A stretch of 64,000 nucleotides of DNA from JBJELF01 sp051879015 (GTDB taxonomy: Bacteria; Bacillota; Clostridia; Lachnospirales; Lachnospiraceae), in assembly GCA_051879015.1 (NCBI GenBank), contig JBJELF010000001.1, positions 1-64,000 of the forward strand, given 5' to 3'. Positions 18,606 through 27,382 of this stretch are shown here, piece by piece; position 1 is the first letter of the stretch; every line of letters begins with the position of its first letter. The position numbers were made by a program, and so were the translations under genes. The notes beneath the pieces were generated by a model. It had not been told where the DNA came from. It searched no databases and worked only from the letters and a program-made list of their open reading frames with translations.

Positions 18606-18883
18606 GTATAAAAGCTGTGAAGAGGAATAGTACATAAAAAGGAAAATTCAGAGAGAAGATGGTGGGTGCAAATCTTTATGGAATTTTTATGGAAGCAGTC
18701 TCGGAGCTGTGAACCGAACAATGGAAGCATATTTCATTTAGTAGACTTCAACGTTTTTCCACGTTATAGGAACACGATATCGAAGGGTATCGGCAGAGAG
18801 CAGAAAAAGATTTCTGAAATCAGGTGGTAACACGGAAGTATATTCGCCCTGAACGCAATGTAAAGTTGTGTTCAGGGTTTTTT
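18606..18883 (+). promoter_or_regulatory. T-box leader, probable alanine specifier
   Basis: A tRNA-sensing leader. It contains the GA-rich stem I motif CAGAGAGAAGAT, the T-box proper AGGTGGTAACACGGA at 18822-18836, and a terminator. Aligning stem I with the cysteine T-box at 52.9 kb on the shared block TCTNGGAGC puts GCA (18695-18697), an Ala codon, in the specifier place. That fits the downstream alanine-forming type of aminotransferase. The specifier assignment is my alignment. Confidence 0.85.
18847..18883 (+). terminator. T-box regulated terminator
   Basis: CCCTGAAC (18847-18854) pairs with GTTCAGGG (18870-18877), followed by six Ts. It would form when the tRNA is charged. Confidence 0.85.
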
Positions 18884-18904
18884 ATGTGCATACCTATGTT
18901 AAAG

Positions 18905-18943
18905 TCAACGACCACGCTCGGCGGGTGGGATGACACTAGGCAT
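18905..18943 (+). repeat. Short repeat flanking the aminotransferase gene, left copy
   Basis: Begins TCAACGACCACG and ends GACACTAGGCATA. It resembles a segment just after the aminotransferase gene (20254-20292) at most positions with small gaps. The rest of the stretch up to 19035 holds no recognisable site except the ribosome site of the next gene. Confidence 0.5.
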
Positions 18944-19035
18944 AAAAGTCGATTGTGCGACATATGGGAGGCACAGTGAGTAGTTAGAAAAAATTTTTCT
19001 TCTGCTCGATTAATTAGAAAAGTGAGGAATTAAAA

Positions 19036-20253
19036 ATGAGAAAATTTGAAAAATCGAGTAAGTTAGATAATGTTTGCTATGATATTCGAGGACCAGTTAT
19101 GGATGAGGCAAACCGTATGATTCGCGCAGGAGAGTCTATTTTGAAACTGAATATTGGAAATCCAGCTCCCTTTGGTTTTCAAGCTCCCGATGAGCTGATA
19201 AAAACTTTGACTAGTAATTTAACTAGCACAGAGGGATATTCGGATTCAAAGGGACTTTTGCCAGCTCGCGAGGCTATTGTGAAATATTGTAAGAAAAAGA
19301 ATATCCCTAATGTAACGGTGGATGATGTCTATACAGGAAATGGTGTCAGTGAGTTGATTACTATGTCTATGCAGGGATTATTGAATTTTCAAGATGAAAT
19401 TTTGGTGCCTGCACCAGACTATCCATTGTGGACGGCATCGGTCACTCTGGCTAGTGGAACGGCAGTTCATTATATTTGTGATGAAAGTTCTAATTGGTAT
19501 CCGGATATTGAGGATATCAAGCGTAAAATTACTTATAAGACAAAGGGAATTGTTATTATTAATCCAAACAATCCAACGGGTGCTCTGTATCCTAAGGAAA
19601 TTTTGGAGCAAATCGTGGATATTGCCAGAGAATATGACTTAATTATCTTTGCTGATGAAATTTATGACAGGTTAGTAATGGATGGAAAAGAGCATATTTC
19701 TATTGCGTCTTTGGCTCCTGATTTGATGACAATTACTTTCAATGGACTTTCTAAGTCTCATTTGATTGCAGGTTATCGCTGTGGCTGGATGTGTTTGACT
19801 GGGGATAAAACGAGAATGCAGGGGTATATTGAAGGATTGAATTTATTGTCTTCTATGAGATTGTGTTCCAATGTACCAGCACAGTCGGTTATCCCGATGG
19901 CTTTAGATTTGGAGGAGGAGACACAGAAGCTGTTAGTGCCAGGGGGGCGTGTCTATGAGCAGAGAGAGTTTATCTATCAGGCAATCAATCAAATTCCAGG
20001 TATGAGTGCAGTCAAGCCTGAGGCCGCTTTCTATATATTCCCTAAGATTGATGCAAAGCGATTCAATATTAAAGATGATGAAAAATTTGCCCTTGATTTT
20101 TTGAAAGAGAAGAAAATTTTAGTGACTCATGGAGGAGGGTTCCATTGGGAGCAGCCAGATCATTTTAGAATTGTTTATTTGCCAGAGGTTGATATATTAA
20201 AGGAGGCAGCAGCTCGTTTGGAGGATTTCTTAAGTTACTATCAACAGGTATAA
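19036..20253 (+). CDS. Alanine-type PLP aminotransferase (AlaT-like)
   Basis: Fold type I, class I aminotransferase of 405 residues, most like the AlaA/AlaT pyruvate-glutamate enzymes. It has the LNIGNPAPFGF substrate loop, NPNNPTGALY, the ADEIYDRL block, and the PLP lysine at 240 (LSKSHLIAGYRCGW). It sits alone behind a T-box with a putative GCA (Ala) specifier. This suggests it is induced when charged tRNA-Ala runs low, so it likely makes alanine. AGTGAGGA upstream supports ATG 19036. Confidence 0.9.
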   Translation: MRKFEKSSKLDNVCYDIRGPVMDEANRMIRAGESILKLNIGNPAPFGFQAPDELIKTLTSNLTSTEGYSDSKGLLPAREAIVKYCKKKNIPNVTVDDVYTGNGVSELITMSMQGLLNFQDEILVPAPDYPLWTASVTLASGTAVHYICDESSNWYPDIEDIKRKITYKTKGIVIINPNNPTGALYPKEILEQIVDIAREYDLIIFADEIYDRLVMDGKEHISIASLAPDLMTITFNGLSKSHLIAGYRCGWMCLTGDKTRMQGYIEGLNLLSSMRLCSNVPAQSVIPMALDLEEETQKLLVPGGRVYEQREFIYQAINQIPGMSAVKPEAAFYIFPKIDAKRFNIKDDEKFALDFLKEKKILVTHGGGFHWEQPDHFRIVYLPEVDILKEAAARLEDFLSYYQQV

Positions 20254-20292
20254 TCAACGACTATGACTCGTAGGCAGGACACTACCATATAT
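20254..20292 (+). repeat. Short repeat flanking the aminotransferase gene, right copy
   Basis: Begins TCAACGACTATG and ends GACACTACCATATA, a diverged direct copy of 18905-18943. It starts at the first base after the aminotransferase stop. Confidence 0.5.
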
Positions 20293-20363
20293 GGAAGTTT
20301 GGATAGGTCTGTACATTTTTGTTATGATAAGGTAAGAAAGATTAAATATTTTTAAAAATTTAC

Positions 20364-20392
20364 TTGCATTTCTGACGATTCATCTATAGAAT
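20364..20392 (+). promoter_or_regulatory. Promoter of the SH3-domain surface protein
   Basis: TTGCAT at 20364-20369 and TAGAAT at 20387-20392 are separated by 17 bases. Confidence 0.65.
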
Positions 20393-20435
20393 AGAAGTAT
20401 CAAAAATTTACATAGATAATATGGAGGATGTTCGA

Positions 20436-21521
20436 ATGAAGAGGAAATTTTCAAAAATAGTAATAGGTATTGTGACAACTGCTATGTTGCTAATGCCTAC
20501 AGTGGCATTGGCAGAACCAAATGATGTGATTGTAGTAGCCACAGTGGTAAATGATTTTGTGGATACTTCAGAGATGGTTTACTCTGTGGGTACGGTAGCG
20601 GTTCATTCAGAGCCAGCGGATGAGGCACCTATAGTGGGTGAGCTGCATCAAGGAGAAGGTGTATTGCGTATTGGTGTCAGTCAGTCAACTGGTTGGAATA
20701 AAATTGTGTATAATAATCAGGTAGCGTATGTCTGGGGTGAGTATGTAAAAACTCAGGAGCAGTTGAATCAAGAAGCTGCTCAGGAATCCCTTGCCAATGT
20801 GACCGAAACACCAGACGACTCCTATGTTATGGCTGTTGGAAATATGTTTATCCGTTCTATTCCAGATGCATCAGGAGAAGAGTTGGGTACATTTCATGAT
20901 ACAGAGGTCGCTCATCGAATTGCTATTTGCTCTAATGGCTGGTCTAAAATTGAATTAAATGGTATTGTCGGTTACGTGGGTCATACATTGGCGCCAGCGG
21001 AAGCACCGGCTAATTCAGTTGAGAGCACAAGTCCGCAGGAGTCTTCGGTGGAAAGCAGTTCAGCAGAATCTTCGGAAGAAAGTACGACTCCAGAGGAATC
21101 TTCATCTGAGAGTAGTTCGGCAGAAAGTGTTTCAGAGGAGTTCCCAGAAGAGAGCAGCAGTGACATTTTAGAGGAAACCAGCAGTGAAGAAGAGACATCC
21201 GAGACAGAAGAGACATCCGAGACAGAAGAGACTTCAGAAAAAGTAACAGAGCCTGAAACCGAAGCAGAGTCTATTCAGGAGTCGGACAGTGAAATGATTA
21301 GTACTGCATCGGGTGAGGAGAATAAGACTGCGAACAAGGGAGCTTTATTCAGCAAGGTATCTATTTGGAAAGTTCTTTTCTTTGTCTTTATCGGATTGTT
21401 GATTGTTAATACCGTGATTTTAATTTGGACTTTGGTAAAGAAAGATAAGGATACGGATTTGGATGATGTTGATGACGATGATGATGATAATGACGGTGAT
21501 AATAATACTCCTGAAAAGTAA
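20436..21521 (+). CDS. Secreted SH3-domain surface protein with acidic repeat region
   Basis: A 361-residue exported protein. It has a signal peptide (about residues 1-26, ending ALAEP), two bacterial SH3-like domains (residues about 45-105 and 128-185), then a long Ser/Glu/Thr-rich stalk (about 190-285). A membrane segment follows near the C-terminus (VLFFVFIGLLIVNTVILIWTLV), then a Lys patch and an extremely Asp-rich tail. SH3 domains of this sort bind peptidoglycan. ATG 20436 is 8 bases after GGAGG (20423-20427). The stalk contains an 18-bp tandem DNA repeat. No enzymatic domain is seen, so it may tether the wall to the membrane. Confidence 0.8.
   Translation: MKRKFSKIVIGIVTTAMLLMPTVALAEPNDVIVVATVVNDFVDTSEMVYSVGTVAVHSEPADEAPIVGELHQGEGVLRIGVSQSTGWNKIVYNNQVAYVWGEYVKTQEQLNQEAAQESLANVTETPDDSYVMAVGNMFIRSIPDASGEELGTFHDTEVAHRIAICSNGWSKIELNGIVGYVGHTLAPAEAPANSVESTSPQESSVESSSAESSEESTTPEESSSESSSAESVSEEFPEESSSDILEETSSEEETSETEETSETEETSEKVTEPETEAESIQESDSEMISTASGEENKTANKGALFSKVSIWKVLFFVFIGLLIVNTVILIWTLVKKDKDTDLDDVDDDDDDNDGDNNTPEK
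21189..21232 (+). repeat. 18-bp tandem repeat in the stalk
   Basis: GAAGAGACATCCGAGACA occurs twice in succession (21189-21206 and 21207-21224) with a partial third copy. It encodes an EETSET unit. Copy number may vary between strains. Confidence 0.85.
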
Positions 21522-21599
21522 TAGAATGATACTAATGTCAAGAGAGAATGGTCTCGTCAACAGAATTGTTACATAATAGTAGACGTATATTTGGTACCT

Positions 21600-21636
21600 A
21601 AAAATGTTCGAGTAGGAGAACTACTCGAACATTTTT
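21600..21636. terminator. Bidirectional terminator between convergent genes
   Basis: AAAAATGTTCGAGTAG (21600-21615) is the complement of CTACTCGAACATTTTT (21621-21636), with a 5-base loop. A-runs and T-runs on both sides suit both the SH3 gene (+) and the flippase (-), whose stop codon lies inside it. Confidence 0.88.
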
Positions 21637-23149
21637 AATTGTTGTCGTGAAGGAAAGGAATTGCATGGGACAGTGAAAGAAAAAAGAAATATGTGGCACT
21701 CATAATGATTCCGCCTAGCAGCATAAATAAAAAAAGATTAGAAAAACCCAAATGGCTATAAATGGTTTCAAATGCCCAGTTGACAATGCGAGCAATCAAG
21801 ATTGCAAAAAAGGGCTTGACAATCCATTCTTTTGCCGAGAGGGATAACTGAGTCATGCGGGCAATTCGGATATAATGCATGAGAACGCACAAGATGTAGC
21901 TAGCAAGAAGTCCCCATAAATAGCCTAATATTCCAATTTTTGGAATTGCGAAAATGATAATTGCCAGGCGCAGCAGAGCTGAAACCAGGTTGTGGACAAA
22001 CAGAGCAGTGGTTTCTCCAAGACCATTTAAGATGCTTCCGAGAGTGGTGGATAGATAAAGAAAGGGACAAAGCCAGGCTAATACCTTGATGTAATTTCCA
22101 GCTTGTTCATTAGAAAAGAAAAAGATACCTAGAGATTGGCCGTAGGTTATAAACAGACCAGTACATAGAATTCCCAAAATCATAATGAGCTGGATAGACT
22201 GATGACAAGTATGTTGGAGGGCAGTTAAGTTTTTTTTGATGTCATAAGAGGAAATAGTGGGCATGAGCATAATGGCAAGAGAGTTTGTGATGGTAGATGG
22301 AAATAAAATAAAGGGCATTGCCATCCCGCTTAAAATACCAAAGAGAGAGATTGCTTGGGAAGACGATAATCCCGTCATCTGCAGGCAATTAGGAATTAAT
22401 ATGGACTCAGCACTGTGGATACAGTCGAGAAAAAAGCGAGTGGCTGACAGGGGCAAAATCATTGGAAGCATCAAAATTATCCCAGAAAAGAGGATGTGAG
22501 GAGTGGATTTTATATCACTATGATTGCCTTCTAGCTGAATGACTAACATTAAAAATAAAAAAGCACCCAATTCACTGAGGACTAAGCTAATCATGACATC
22601 GTTGGGAGTCAAAATTTCTCTTGCTGCCTTTCGATAGTACCATAGGGTAAAGATAATGCCAATTCTTAAAAGCTGTTCAATCAGTTGTGATAATGCTGGA
22701 ACGCCAGTCTTTTTTTGTCCATAAAAAGAGCCGCAAATCACTCCATGAAGAGCGGAGAGAGGAATAGAAAGAGAAAGTGTTTTTAAGAGAGGAGCACAGC
22801 GTTCCTCAGATAAAATATGTATTGCGATAGGTTCAGAAAAGTGGAAAATCACAAAAGTCAGCACAATAGAGAGAGCAGTGGATAGTAAGATACCACTATT
22901 TCGTATGGTTTGAACAGAAAACCCTTTGGGCGCTGTAGCGGTATAGCGAGAAACAGAGGTGGAGATGCCCATGGAACATAGAGAAAGGCAGACTCCTGCT
23001 ACGGGAAATACGATTTGATATAATCCCAGTCCCTCACTTCCAATCGTGTTAGAGAGAAAAATACGATAAAAAAATCCGAGGATGCGGCTGATAATTCCTG
23101 CGCTAGTCAATATGAGAGAGCCCTTAATAATGGTATTATTGTGTTTCAT
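21635..23149 (-). CDS. Polysaccharide/lipid flippase, SpoVB-like MOP family
   Basis: A 504-residue membrane protein with about 14 predicted spans, of the MATE/MOP flippase superfamily. The N-terminus (KGSLILTSAGIISRILGFFYRIFLSNTIG ... EGLGLYQIVFP) matches the SpoVB/MurJ-like group that moves lipid-linked sugars across the membrane. It could serve spore cortex synthesis (SpoVB), lipid II (MurJ) or the glycan cluster downstream; the sequence does not decide. It is the only gene on the - strand here, with AAAGGAA ahead of its ATG. Confidence 0.88.
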   Translation of the reverse strand: MKHNNTIIKGSLILTSAGIISRILGFFYRIFLSNTIGSEGLGLYQIVFPVAGVCLSLCSMGISTSVSRYTATAPKGFSVQTIRNSGILLSTALSIVLTFVIFHFSEPIAIHILSEERCAPLLKTLSLSIPLSALHGVICGSFYGQKKTGVPALSQLIEQLLRIGIIFTLWYYRKAAREILTPNDVMISLVLSELGAFLFLMLVIQLEGNHSDIKSTPHILFSGIILMLPMILPLSATRFFLDCIHSAESILIPNCLQMTGLSSSQAISLFGILSGMAMPFILFPSTITNSLAIMLMPTISSYDIKKNLTALQHTCHQSIQLIMILGILCTGLFITYGQSLGIFFFSNEQAGNYIKVLAWLCPFLYLSTTLGSILNGLGETTALFVHNLVSALLRLAIIIFAIPKIGILGYLWGLLASYILCVLMHYIRIARMTQLSLSAKEWIVKPFFAILIARIVNWAFETIYSHLGFSNLFLFMLLGGIIMSATYFFFLSLSHAIPFLHDNN

Positions 23150-23171
23150 GAGTAATTCCTTTTTCTGTCAT

Positions 23172-23200
23172 ATTCAGCCGATGATGAAAACTGGCTGAAT
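23172..23200. repeat. Inverted repeat in the divergent spoVB-argF region
   Basis: ATTCAGCC (23172-23179) is complementary to GGCTGAAT (23193-23200). It sits in the leader of the - strand flippase. The stretch from here to the ARG boxes is AT-rich and I see no gene in it. Confidence 0.55.
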
Positions 23201-23319
23201 CATTATTTTTAGATAATATATGAATAAGAATAAGAAAAAAGAATTAGATAGATTGAAAAAACAAATCTGAAAAACAGGTATTGCAAAATTGTATAAAAAA
23301 GAGACAGATTGAAAATATG

Positions 23320-23356
23320 AAGAATAAATATGCAAAATATTGAAGAAATATACATT
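23320..23356 (+). promoter_or_regulatory. Two putative ArgR (ARG) boxes
   Basis: Box 1, AAGAATAAATATGCAAA (23320-23336), matches the Bacillus ARG-box consensus ATGAATAAAAATGCAAA at 15 of 17 positions. Box 2 at 23340-23356 matches at 11 of 17. The two are offset by 20 bases, about two helical turns, as for hexameric ArgR. They end 16 bases before the argF -35 box. Confidence 0.6.
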
Positions 23357-23372
23357 ATTATAATAAATGGAC

Positions 23373-23401
23373 TTGACAATGGGGAGAGAATATATTATAT
23401 T
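23373..23401 (+). promoter_or_regulatory. Promoter of argF
   Basis: Consensus TTGACA at 23373-23378 and TATATT at 23396-23401, spacing 17; overlapping TATTAT-like -10 choices exist. Confidence 0.7.
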
Positions 23402-23529
23402 TCCTATCTAGACAAATCGACTTTTATGCTTGGCGATACCTACAAAGCAGACATGTCAGTTTCGGCATGATTCCGTTGATAGAAGCGTTACAATTTTTTA
23501 AAATAAAAAAGAAAGTGAGGAATACACAG

Positions 23530-24525
23530 ATGCATTTGAAAGAAAGTTTAAAAGGAAAAAATTTTTTAACATTAAAGGATTTTACACCGGAGGAAATTCA
23601 ATATTTATTGGATTTGGCGTCACAGTTGAAGACAGAGAAAAAGCAGGGAAAAATAGACAAGCGTTTTTCTGGAAAAAATATTGCCCTGATTTTTGAGAAA
23701 ACCAGTACCAGGACCAGATGTGCCTTTGAGGTGGCTGCTTCTGATTTGGGTATGGGCTGTACCTATTTAGACCCAAAAGGTTCTCAAATCGGTAAAAAAG
23801 AGAGCATTGCCGATACAGCTCGTGTTCTGGGCAGAATGTTTGATGGCATCGAATATCGTGGCTTTGGTCAGGAGATTGTGGAGGAGCTTGCAAAATATGC
23901 AGGTGTGCCTGTGTGGAATGGTTTGACCAATGAGTATCATCCAACTCAGATGTTGGCAGATATGTTGACCATCCAGGAGCATTTTGGACATTTGAAGGGG
24001 ATTAAGTTAGTTTATATGGGTGATGCACGATTTAATACAGGCAATTCGCTGATGATTGCTTGTACAAAAATGGGAATGCATTTTGTGGCTTGTGCACCCG
24101 AGGGATATTATCCAAACGATGATTTGGTGGCTCAATGCAGAGAGTATGCGAGGGTATCTGGAGCGAGCATTACTTTTACGGATAATGTGGATGAGGCTGT
24201 CAAAGGAGCAGATGTTATTAGTACGGACGTATGGGTGTCCATGGGTGAGCCAGATGAAGTTTGGGAGGAGCGTATTAAAGTATTGTCTCCATTTCAGGTA
24301 AATAAGCATGTAATGGATTTAGCAGGAAAACAGGCAGTATTTATGCATTGCTTGCCAGCATTTCATGATTTGAATACAACCATCGGAAAAGAAATTTCAG
24401 ATAAATTTGGTTTAACTGAAATGGAAGTTACTAATGAAGTGTTCGAGTCAGAGCAGTCCATTGTCTTTGACGAAGCAGAAAATCGTATGCATACAATTAA
24501 GGCTGTGATGGTAGCAACTTTATGA
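23530..24525 (+). CDS. argF: Ornithine carbamoyltransferase
   Basis: Makes citrulline from ornithine and carbamoyl phosphate in arginine synthesis. It could work catabolically as ArcB, but no arcA or arcC is near. The 331-residue product has the carbamoyl-phosphate motif STRTR ([13 protein letters not shown]), HPTQ, a DVWVSMGEP block and [11 protein letters not shown] 23530 follows GTGAGGA; an in-frame ATG 63 bases upstream has no ribosome site and would add residues the family lacks. Putative ArgR boxes in front support the biosynthetic role. The stop overlaps the next start (ATGA). Confidence 0.95.
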   Translation: MHLKESLKGKNFLTLKDFTPEEIQYLLDLASQLKTEKKQGKIDKRFSGKNIALIFEKTSTRTRCAFEVAASDLGMGCTYLDPKGSQIGKKESIADTARVLGRMFDGIEYRGFGQEIVEELAKYAGVPVWNGLTNEYHPTQMLADMLTIQEHFGHLKGIKLVYMGDARFNTGNSLMIACTKMGMHFVACAPEGYYPNDDLVAQCREYARVSGASITFTDNVDEAVKGADVISTDVWVSMGEPDEVWEERIKVLSPFQVNKHVMDLAGKQAVFMHCLPAFHDLNTTIGKEISDKFGLTEMEVTNEVFESEQSIVFDEAENRMHTIKAVMVATL

Positions 24526-24806
24526 GATATTTTCATGATTTAACATTGAGAGAGTGGCTTTATTTAGTCAGCGGCATTATTACGATTGGACTCTGTGGTT
24601 GGATTTTATATCTGGGAAGAGCTGCGGGATGGCAAGTTCCAGTGGCTTATGGAACTGGGAGTGTGTTTGCTTTCAACCATTGTTGGATTTTATGGAAATC
24701 CAGAGAGATTCGCTATATCAGTCGCTGGCGGTATATTGTAGAGTTTTTAATGGGTGTATTGTTGTTTTGTCTGTGTATGGGCGAGTTGAATGCTATATTA
24801 CAATAA
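24522..24806 (+). CDS. Small membrane protein, unknown
   Basis: A 94-residue protein with two or three predicted membrane spans (about residues 12-30, 38-55 and 70-90) and several Trp and Cys residues. It overlaps argF by 4 bases (ATGA), so it is translated with it. I do not recognise a family; a transport role for ornithine or arginine is only a guess from position. Confidence 0.65.
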   Translation: MRYFHDLTLREWLYLVSGIITIGLCGWILYLGRAAGWQVPVAYGTGSVFAFNHCWILWKSREIRYISRWRYIVEFLMGVLLFCLCMGELNAILQ

Positions 24807-24904
24807 AGGACAAATGTTTGCGTTTCTGTTTCGCAGATAGGCATGCTTGGTAGGTAAAATAGTCACATACAGTGAGAGAAGTTGGAGTTCGAGGTTTTAT
24901 TACA

Positions 24905-25885
24905 GTGAAAAAAAAGATTTTAAAGATGTTGGAGGAGTCCAACGGTTATGTGTCCGGGCAAGAGTTGTCAGATACTTTGGGAGTATCTCGCACCGCTGTC
25001 TGGAAGGTAATAAAAAAATTAAAAGAAGAAGGCTATGAGATTGAGGCAGTGTCAAACAAAGGATATTGTCTCAAACGGGTTCCGGATTTGATTACGGAGG
25101 AAGCTTGTGAGAGTGTCATCGGTACGGTTTGGGCAGGCAGACCCTATGTCTATTACAGAGAAATTGATTCCACTAACGAGGAGGCAAAACGATTGGCGAA
25201 GCGTGAGGATGCTCATGGTTTGCTGGTGTCAGCAGATATACAGACGGGAGGGAAAGGTCGCATGGGCAGGAGTTGGAAATCTCCTTTAGGTACCAATATT
25301 GCTATGTCCCTTATTTTAAAACCCAATATTTTGACACAGAGAGTGTCTATGCTTACGTTGGTAGCGGCTTTGTCAGTTAGTCAGGCTATTGATGAGGTAA
25401 CTGGATTAAAAAGTCAGATTAAGTGGCCAAATGACATTGTTGTCAATGGAAAGAAGGTCTGCGGGATTTTGACAGAAATGAGTGCAGATATGGATCAAAT
25501 TTACTATGTAATTGTGGGAATTGGTATCAATGTAAATTTGGAAGAATTTCCAGAGGAGATTGTTAAGACTGCCACTTCATTAAAGTTAGAGACGGGAAGA
25601 TTAATCTCCAGAAGCGAGGTGATTGCTGTTTGTCTAAAATATATGGAAAAAAATTATAGTAAATTTTTAGAGCATCAGAGCATGAAATTATTGTTAGAGG
25701 AGTATCAAGAACGCCTTGTAAATGTAGGAAATCAAGTGAGAGTACTGGCTCCGGGAAAAGAATACACTGGTATCAGTCAGGGAATTGATGAGTGGGGTGA
25801 GTTACTGGTAGAAGATGAAATGGGTGAGCTGCACCATGTTATTTCAGGAGAGGTGTCAGTGAGGGGAATTTATGGATATGTATGA
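24905..25885 (+). CDS. birA: Biotin-protein ligase and biotin repressor BirA
   Basis: Attaches biotin to carboxylases via biotinyl-AMP and, with its N-terminal helix-turn-helix (SGQELSDTLGVSRTAVWK), represses biotin genes. The 326-residue product shows the catalytic segment GGKGRMGRSWKSP and GIGINVN in the ligase domain, and a C-terminal SH3-like domain. GTG 24905 is the likely start because the helix-turn-helix begins right after it; an in-frame GTG at 24872 adds 11 residues. It overlaps the next gene by 14 bases. Confidence 0.93.
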   Translation: MKKKILKMLEESNGYVSGQELSDTLGVSRTAVWKVIKKLKEEGYEIEAVSNKGYCLKRVPDLITEEACESVIGTVWAGRPYVYYREIDSTNEEAKRLAKREDAHGLLVSADIQTGGKGRMGRSWKSPLGTNIAMSLILKPNILTQRVSMLTLVAALSVSQAIDEVTGLKSQIKWPNDIVVNGKKVCGILTEMSADMDQIYYVIVGIGINVNLEEFPEEIVKTATSLKLETGRLISRSEVIAVCLKYMEKNYSKFLEHQSMKLLLEEYQERLVNVGNQVRVLAPGKEYTGISQGIDEWGELLVEDEMGELHHVISGEVSVRGIYGYV

Positions 25886-26294
25886 TGAAAACAATCAGAG
25901 AGAGTATCAAGCAGATACTGTAGAAAATAATTCAAAATCAGAAAATTTTGATTATGAAAAAGAAGTGAATCGTGTGGTATTATGTGCTGCTAACTCTTAC
26001 GAGCAGAAATTTTATTTGAATCCCAAATTTAACAATCTTCCAGCGGGTATTCAGGATGAATTAAAAATTATGTGTGTGGTCTATACGGAAGATGTAGGAG
26101 GAATTTTATCTATAGAGTATGAAGAAGATGGAAGTTTAATTTTTATTTCCAAAGCATCGGACATGGACTTTCTATATGATGAAATCAGCGCAGGATTAAA
26201 GATTCGTCAATTTCAGCAGGAACGTCAGGAGCTTTTGGAGGCGTTGGAACTTTATTATCGTTTGTTTTTTATGCATAATGTGCAGGAGAATTAA
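25872..26294 (+). CDS. Conserved protein of unknown function (possibly DUF6145)
   Basis: An acidic, soluble 140-residue protein with no signal peptide or membrane span. The N-terminal 30 residues are polar and low complexity; the rest looks like a compact alpha/beta domain (NLPAGIQDELKIMCVVYTEDVGGI). It lies between birA and dusB, overlapping birA by 14 bases, with GAGGGG about 5 bases before ATG 25872. I loosely recall the family as DUF6145 of Lachnospiraceae but cannot confirm it. Function unknown. Confidence 0.65.
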   Translation: MDMYDENNQREYQADTVENNSKSENFDYEKEVNRVVLCAANSYEQKFYLNPKFNNLPAGIQDELKIMCVVYTEDVGGILSIEYEEDGSLIFISKASDMDFLYDEISAGLKIRQFQQERQELLEALELYYRLFFMHNVQEN

Positions 26295-26297
26295 TTT

Positions 26298-27278
26298 ATG
26301 AAAATAGGCAATATCGAGTTGGCACACGAGATTGTGCTTGCTCCTATGGCTGGCGTGTCTGACTTGGCATTTCGAATTTTATGTAAAGAACAAGGATGCG
26401 GGCTCGTGGTGACGGAGATGATTAGTGCAAAAGCTTTATTGTACAAAAATCCCAATACCAAACCGCTGCTGGAAACAGTGCCAGAGGAGGCTCCCTTGTC
26501 ACTTCAACTGTTTGGTTCTGATCCGCAGATTATGGCAGATATGGCAAAAAAATTAGAAGAAGAGCAGCAATTTGATATTTTGGATGTTAATATGGGATGT
26601 CCTGTGCCAAAAGTGGTCAACAATCAGGAAGGTTCGGCACTGATGAAGAATCCCAAACTGGCTGGCGAGATTCTGCGTGCTCTTGTGAAAGCCTCAGATA
26701 AGCCGGTGACTGTCAAGTTTCGTAAAGGGTTTGATGATGAACATGTCAATGCGGTGGAAATGGCAAAAATAGCGGAGGATGCGGGTGTGGCTGCGGTGGC
26801 CGTACATGGTAGGACGCGGGCACAGTATTATTCTGGCAAGGCAGACTGGGATATTATTAGGCAGGTAAAAGAGGCTGTAAGTATTCCTGTGATTGGAAAT
26901 GGGGATATATTTACTGCTAGGGATGGAGTGGATATGCTGCAATATACAGGCTGTGATGCTATCATGCCTGCGAGAGGTGTGAGGGGAAATCCATGGTTGA
27001 TTGGACAGTTGAGAAGTTTGATGGAAGATGGAGTAGAGTTACCAGCTCCTGGTTTTGAGGATGTAAAGAATATGTTGCTGCGCCATGCAAAACTCGAAAT
27101 TCTGTACAAAGGCGAGTGGACTGGCATGAGAGAAATGCGTAAGCATATTGCTTGGTATACAGCAGGGTGGCCCTACTCGGCAGCCATTCGCCGTGAGGCT
27201 AATCTCATTGAGACTTATGGGCAGTTAGAAGAACTATTAGGGCGATTGCAGGAGAAAATAAAGGAAGACTTGACATAA
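26298..27278 (+). CDS. dusB: tRNA-dihydrouridine synthase DusB
   Basis: FMN enzyme that reduces uridine to dihydrouridine in tRNA. The 326-residue TIM-barrel protein shows LAPMAGVSDLAFR, the catalytic Cys in NMGCPVPKVVNNQEGSAL, VTVKFRKG, VHGRTRAQYYSGKADW and GNGDIFTA. The NNQEGSAL form of the motif fits the DusB branch. It follows the unknown gene by 3 bases. The greA promoter begins in its last codons. Confidence 0.95.
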   Translation: MKIGNIELAHEIVLAPMAGVSDLAFRILCKEQGCGLVVTEMISAKALLYKNPNTKPLLETVPEEAPLSLQLFGSDPQIMADMAKKLEEEQQFDILDVNMGCPVPKVVNNQEGSALMKNPKLAGEILRALVKASDKPVTVKFRKGFDDEHVNAVEMAKIAEDAGVAAVAVHGRTRAQYYSGKADWDIIRQVKEAVSIPVIGNGDIFTARDGVDMLQYTGCDAIMPARGVRGNPWLIGQLRSLMEDGVELPAPGFEDVKNMLLRHAKLEILYKGEWTGMREMRKHIAWYTAGWPYSAAIRREANLIETYGQLEELLGRLQEKIKEDLT

Positions 27279-27298
27279 AAAAAACTTTCGTCTATAAT
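27270..27298 (+). promoter_or_regulatory. Perfect consensus promoter of greA
   Basis: TTGACA (27270-27275), 17 bases, TATAAT (27293-27298). The -35 box overlaps the last dusB sense codons, and the dusB stop follows at once. Confidence 0.9.
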
Positions 27299-27382
27299 GA
27301 ACAACGATAATAATATCATCAAATTGGGTGAACGCAGCAGTGTTTGTGTGGAATGAAAAAATATTTTGGAGGTAAGTGAGTC

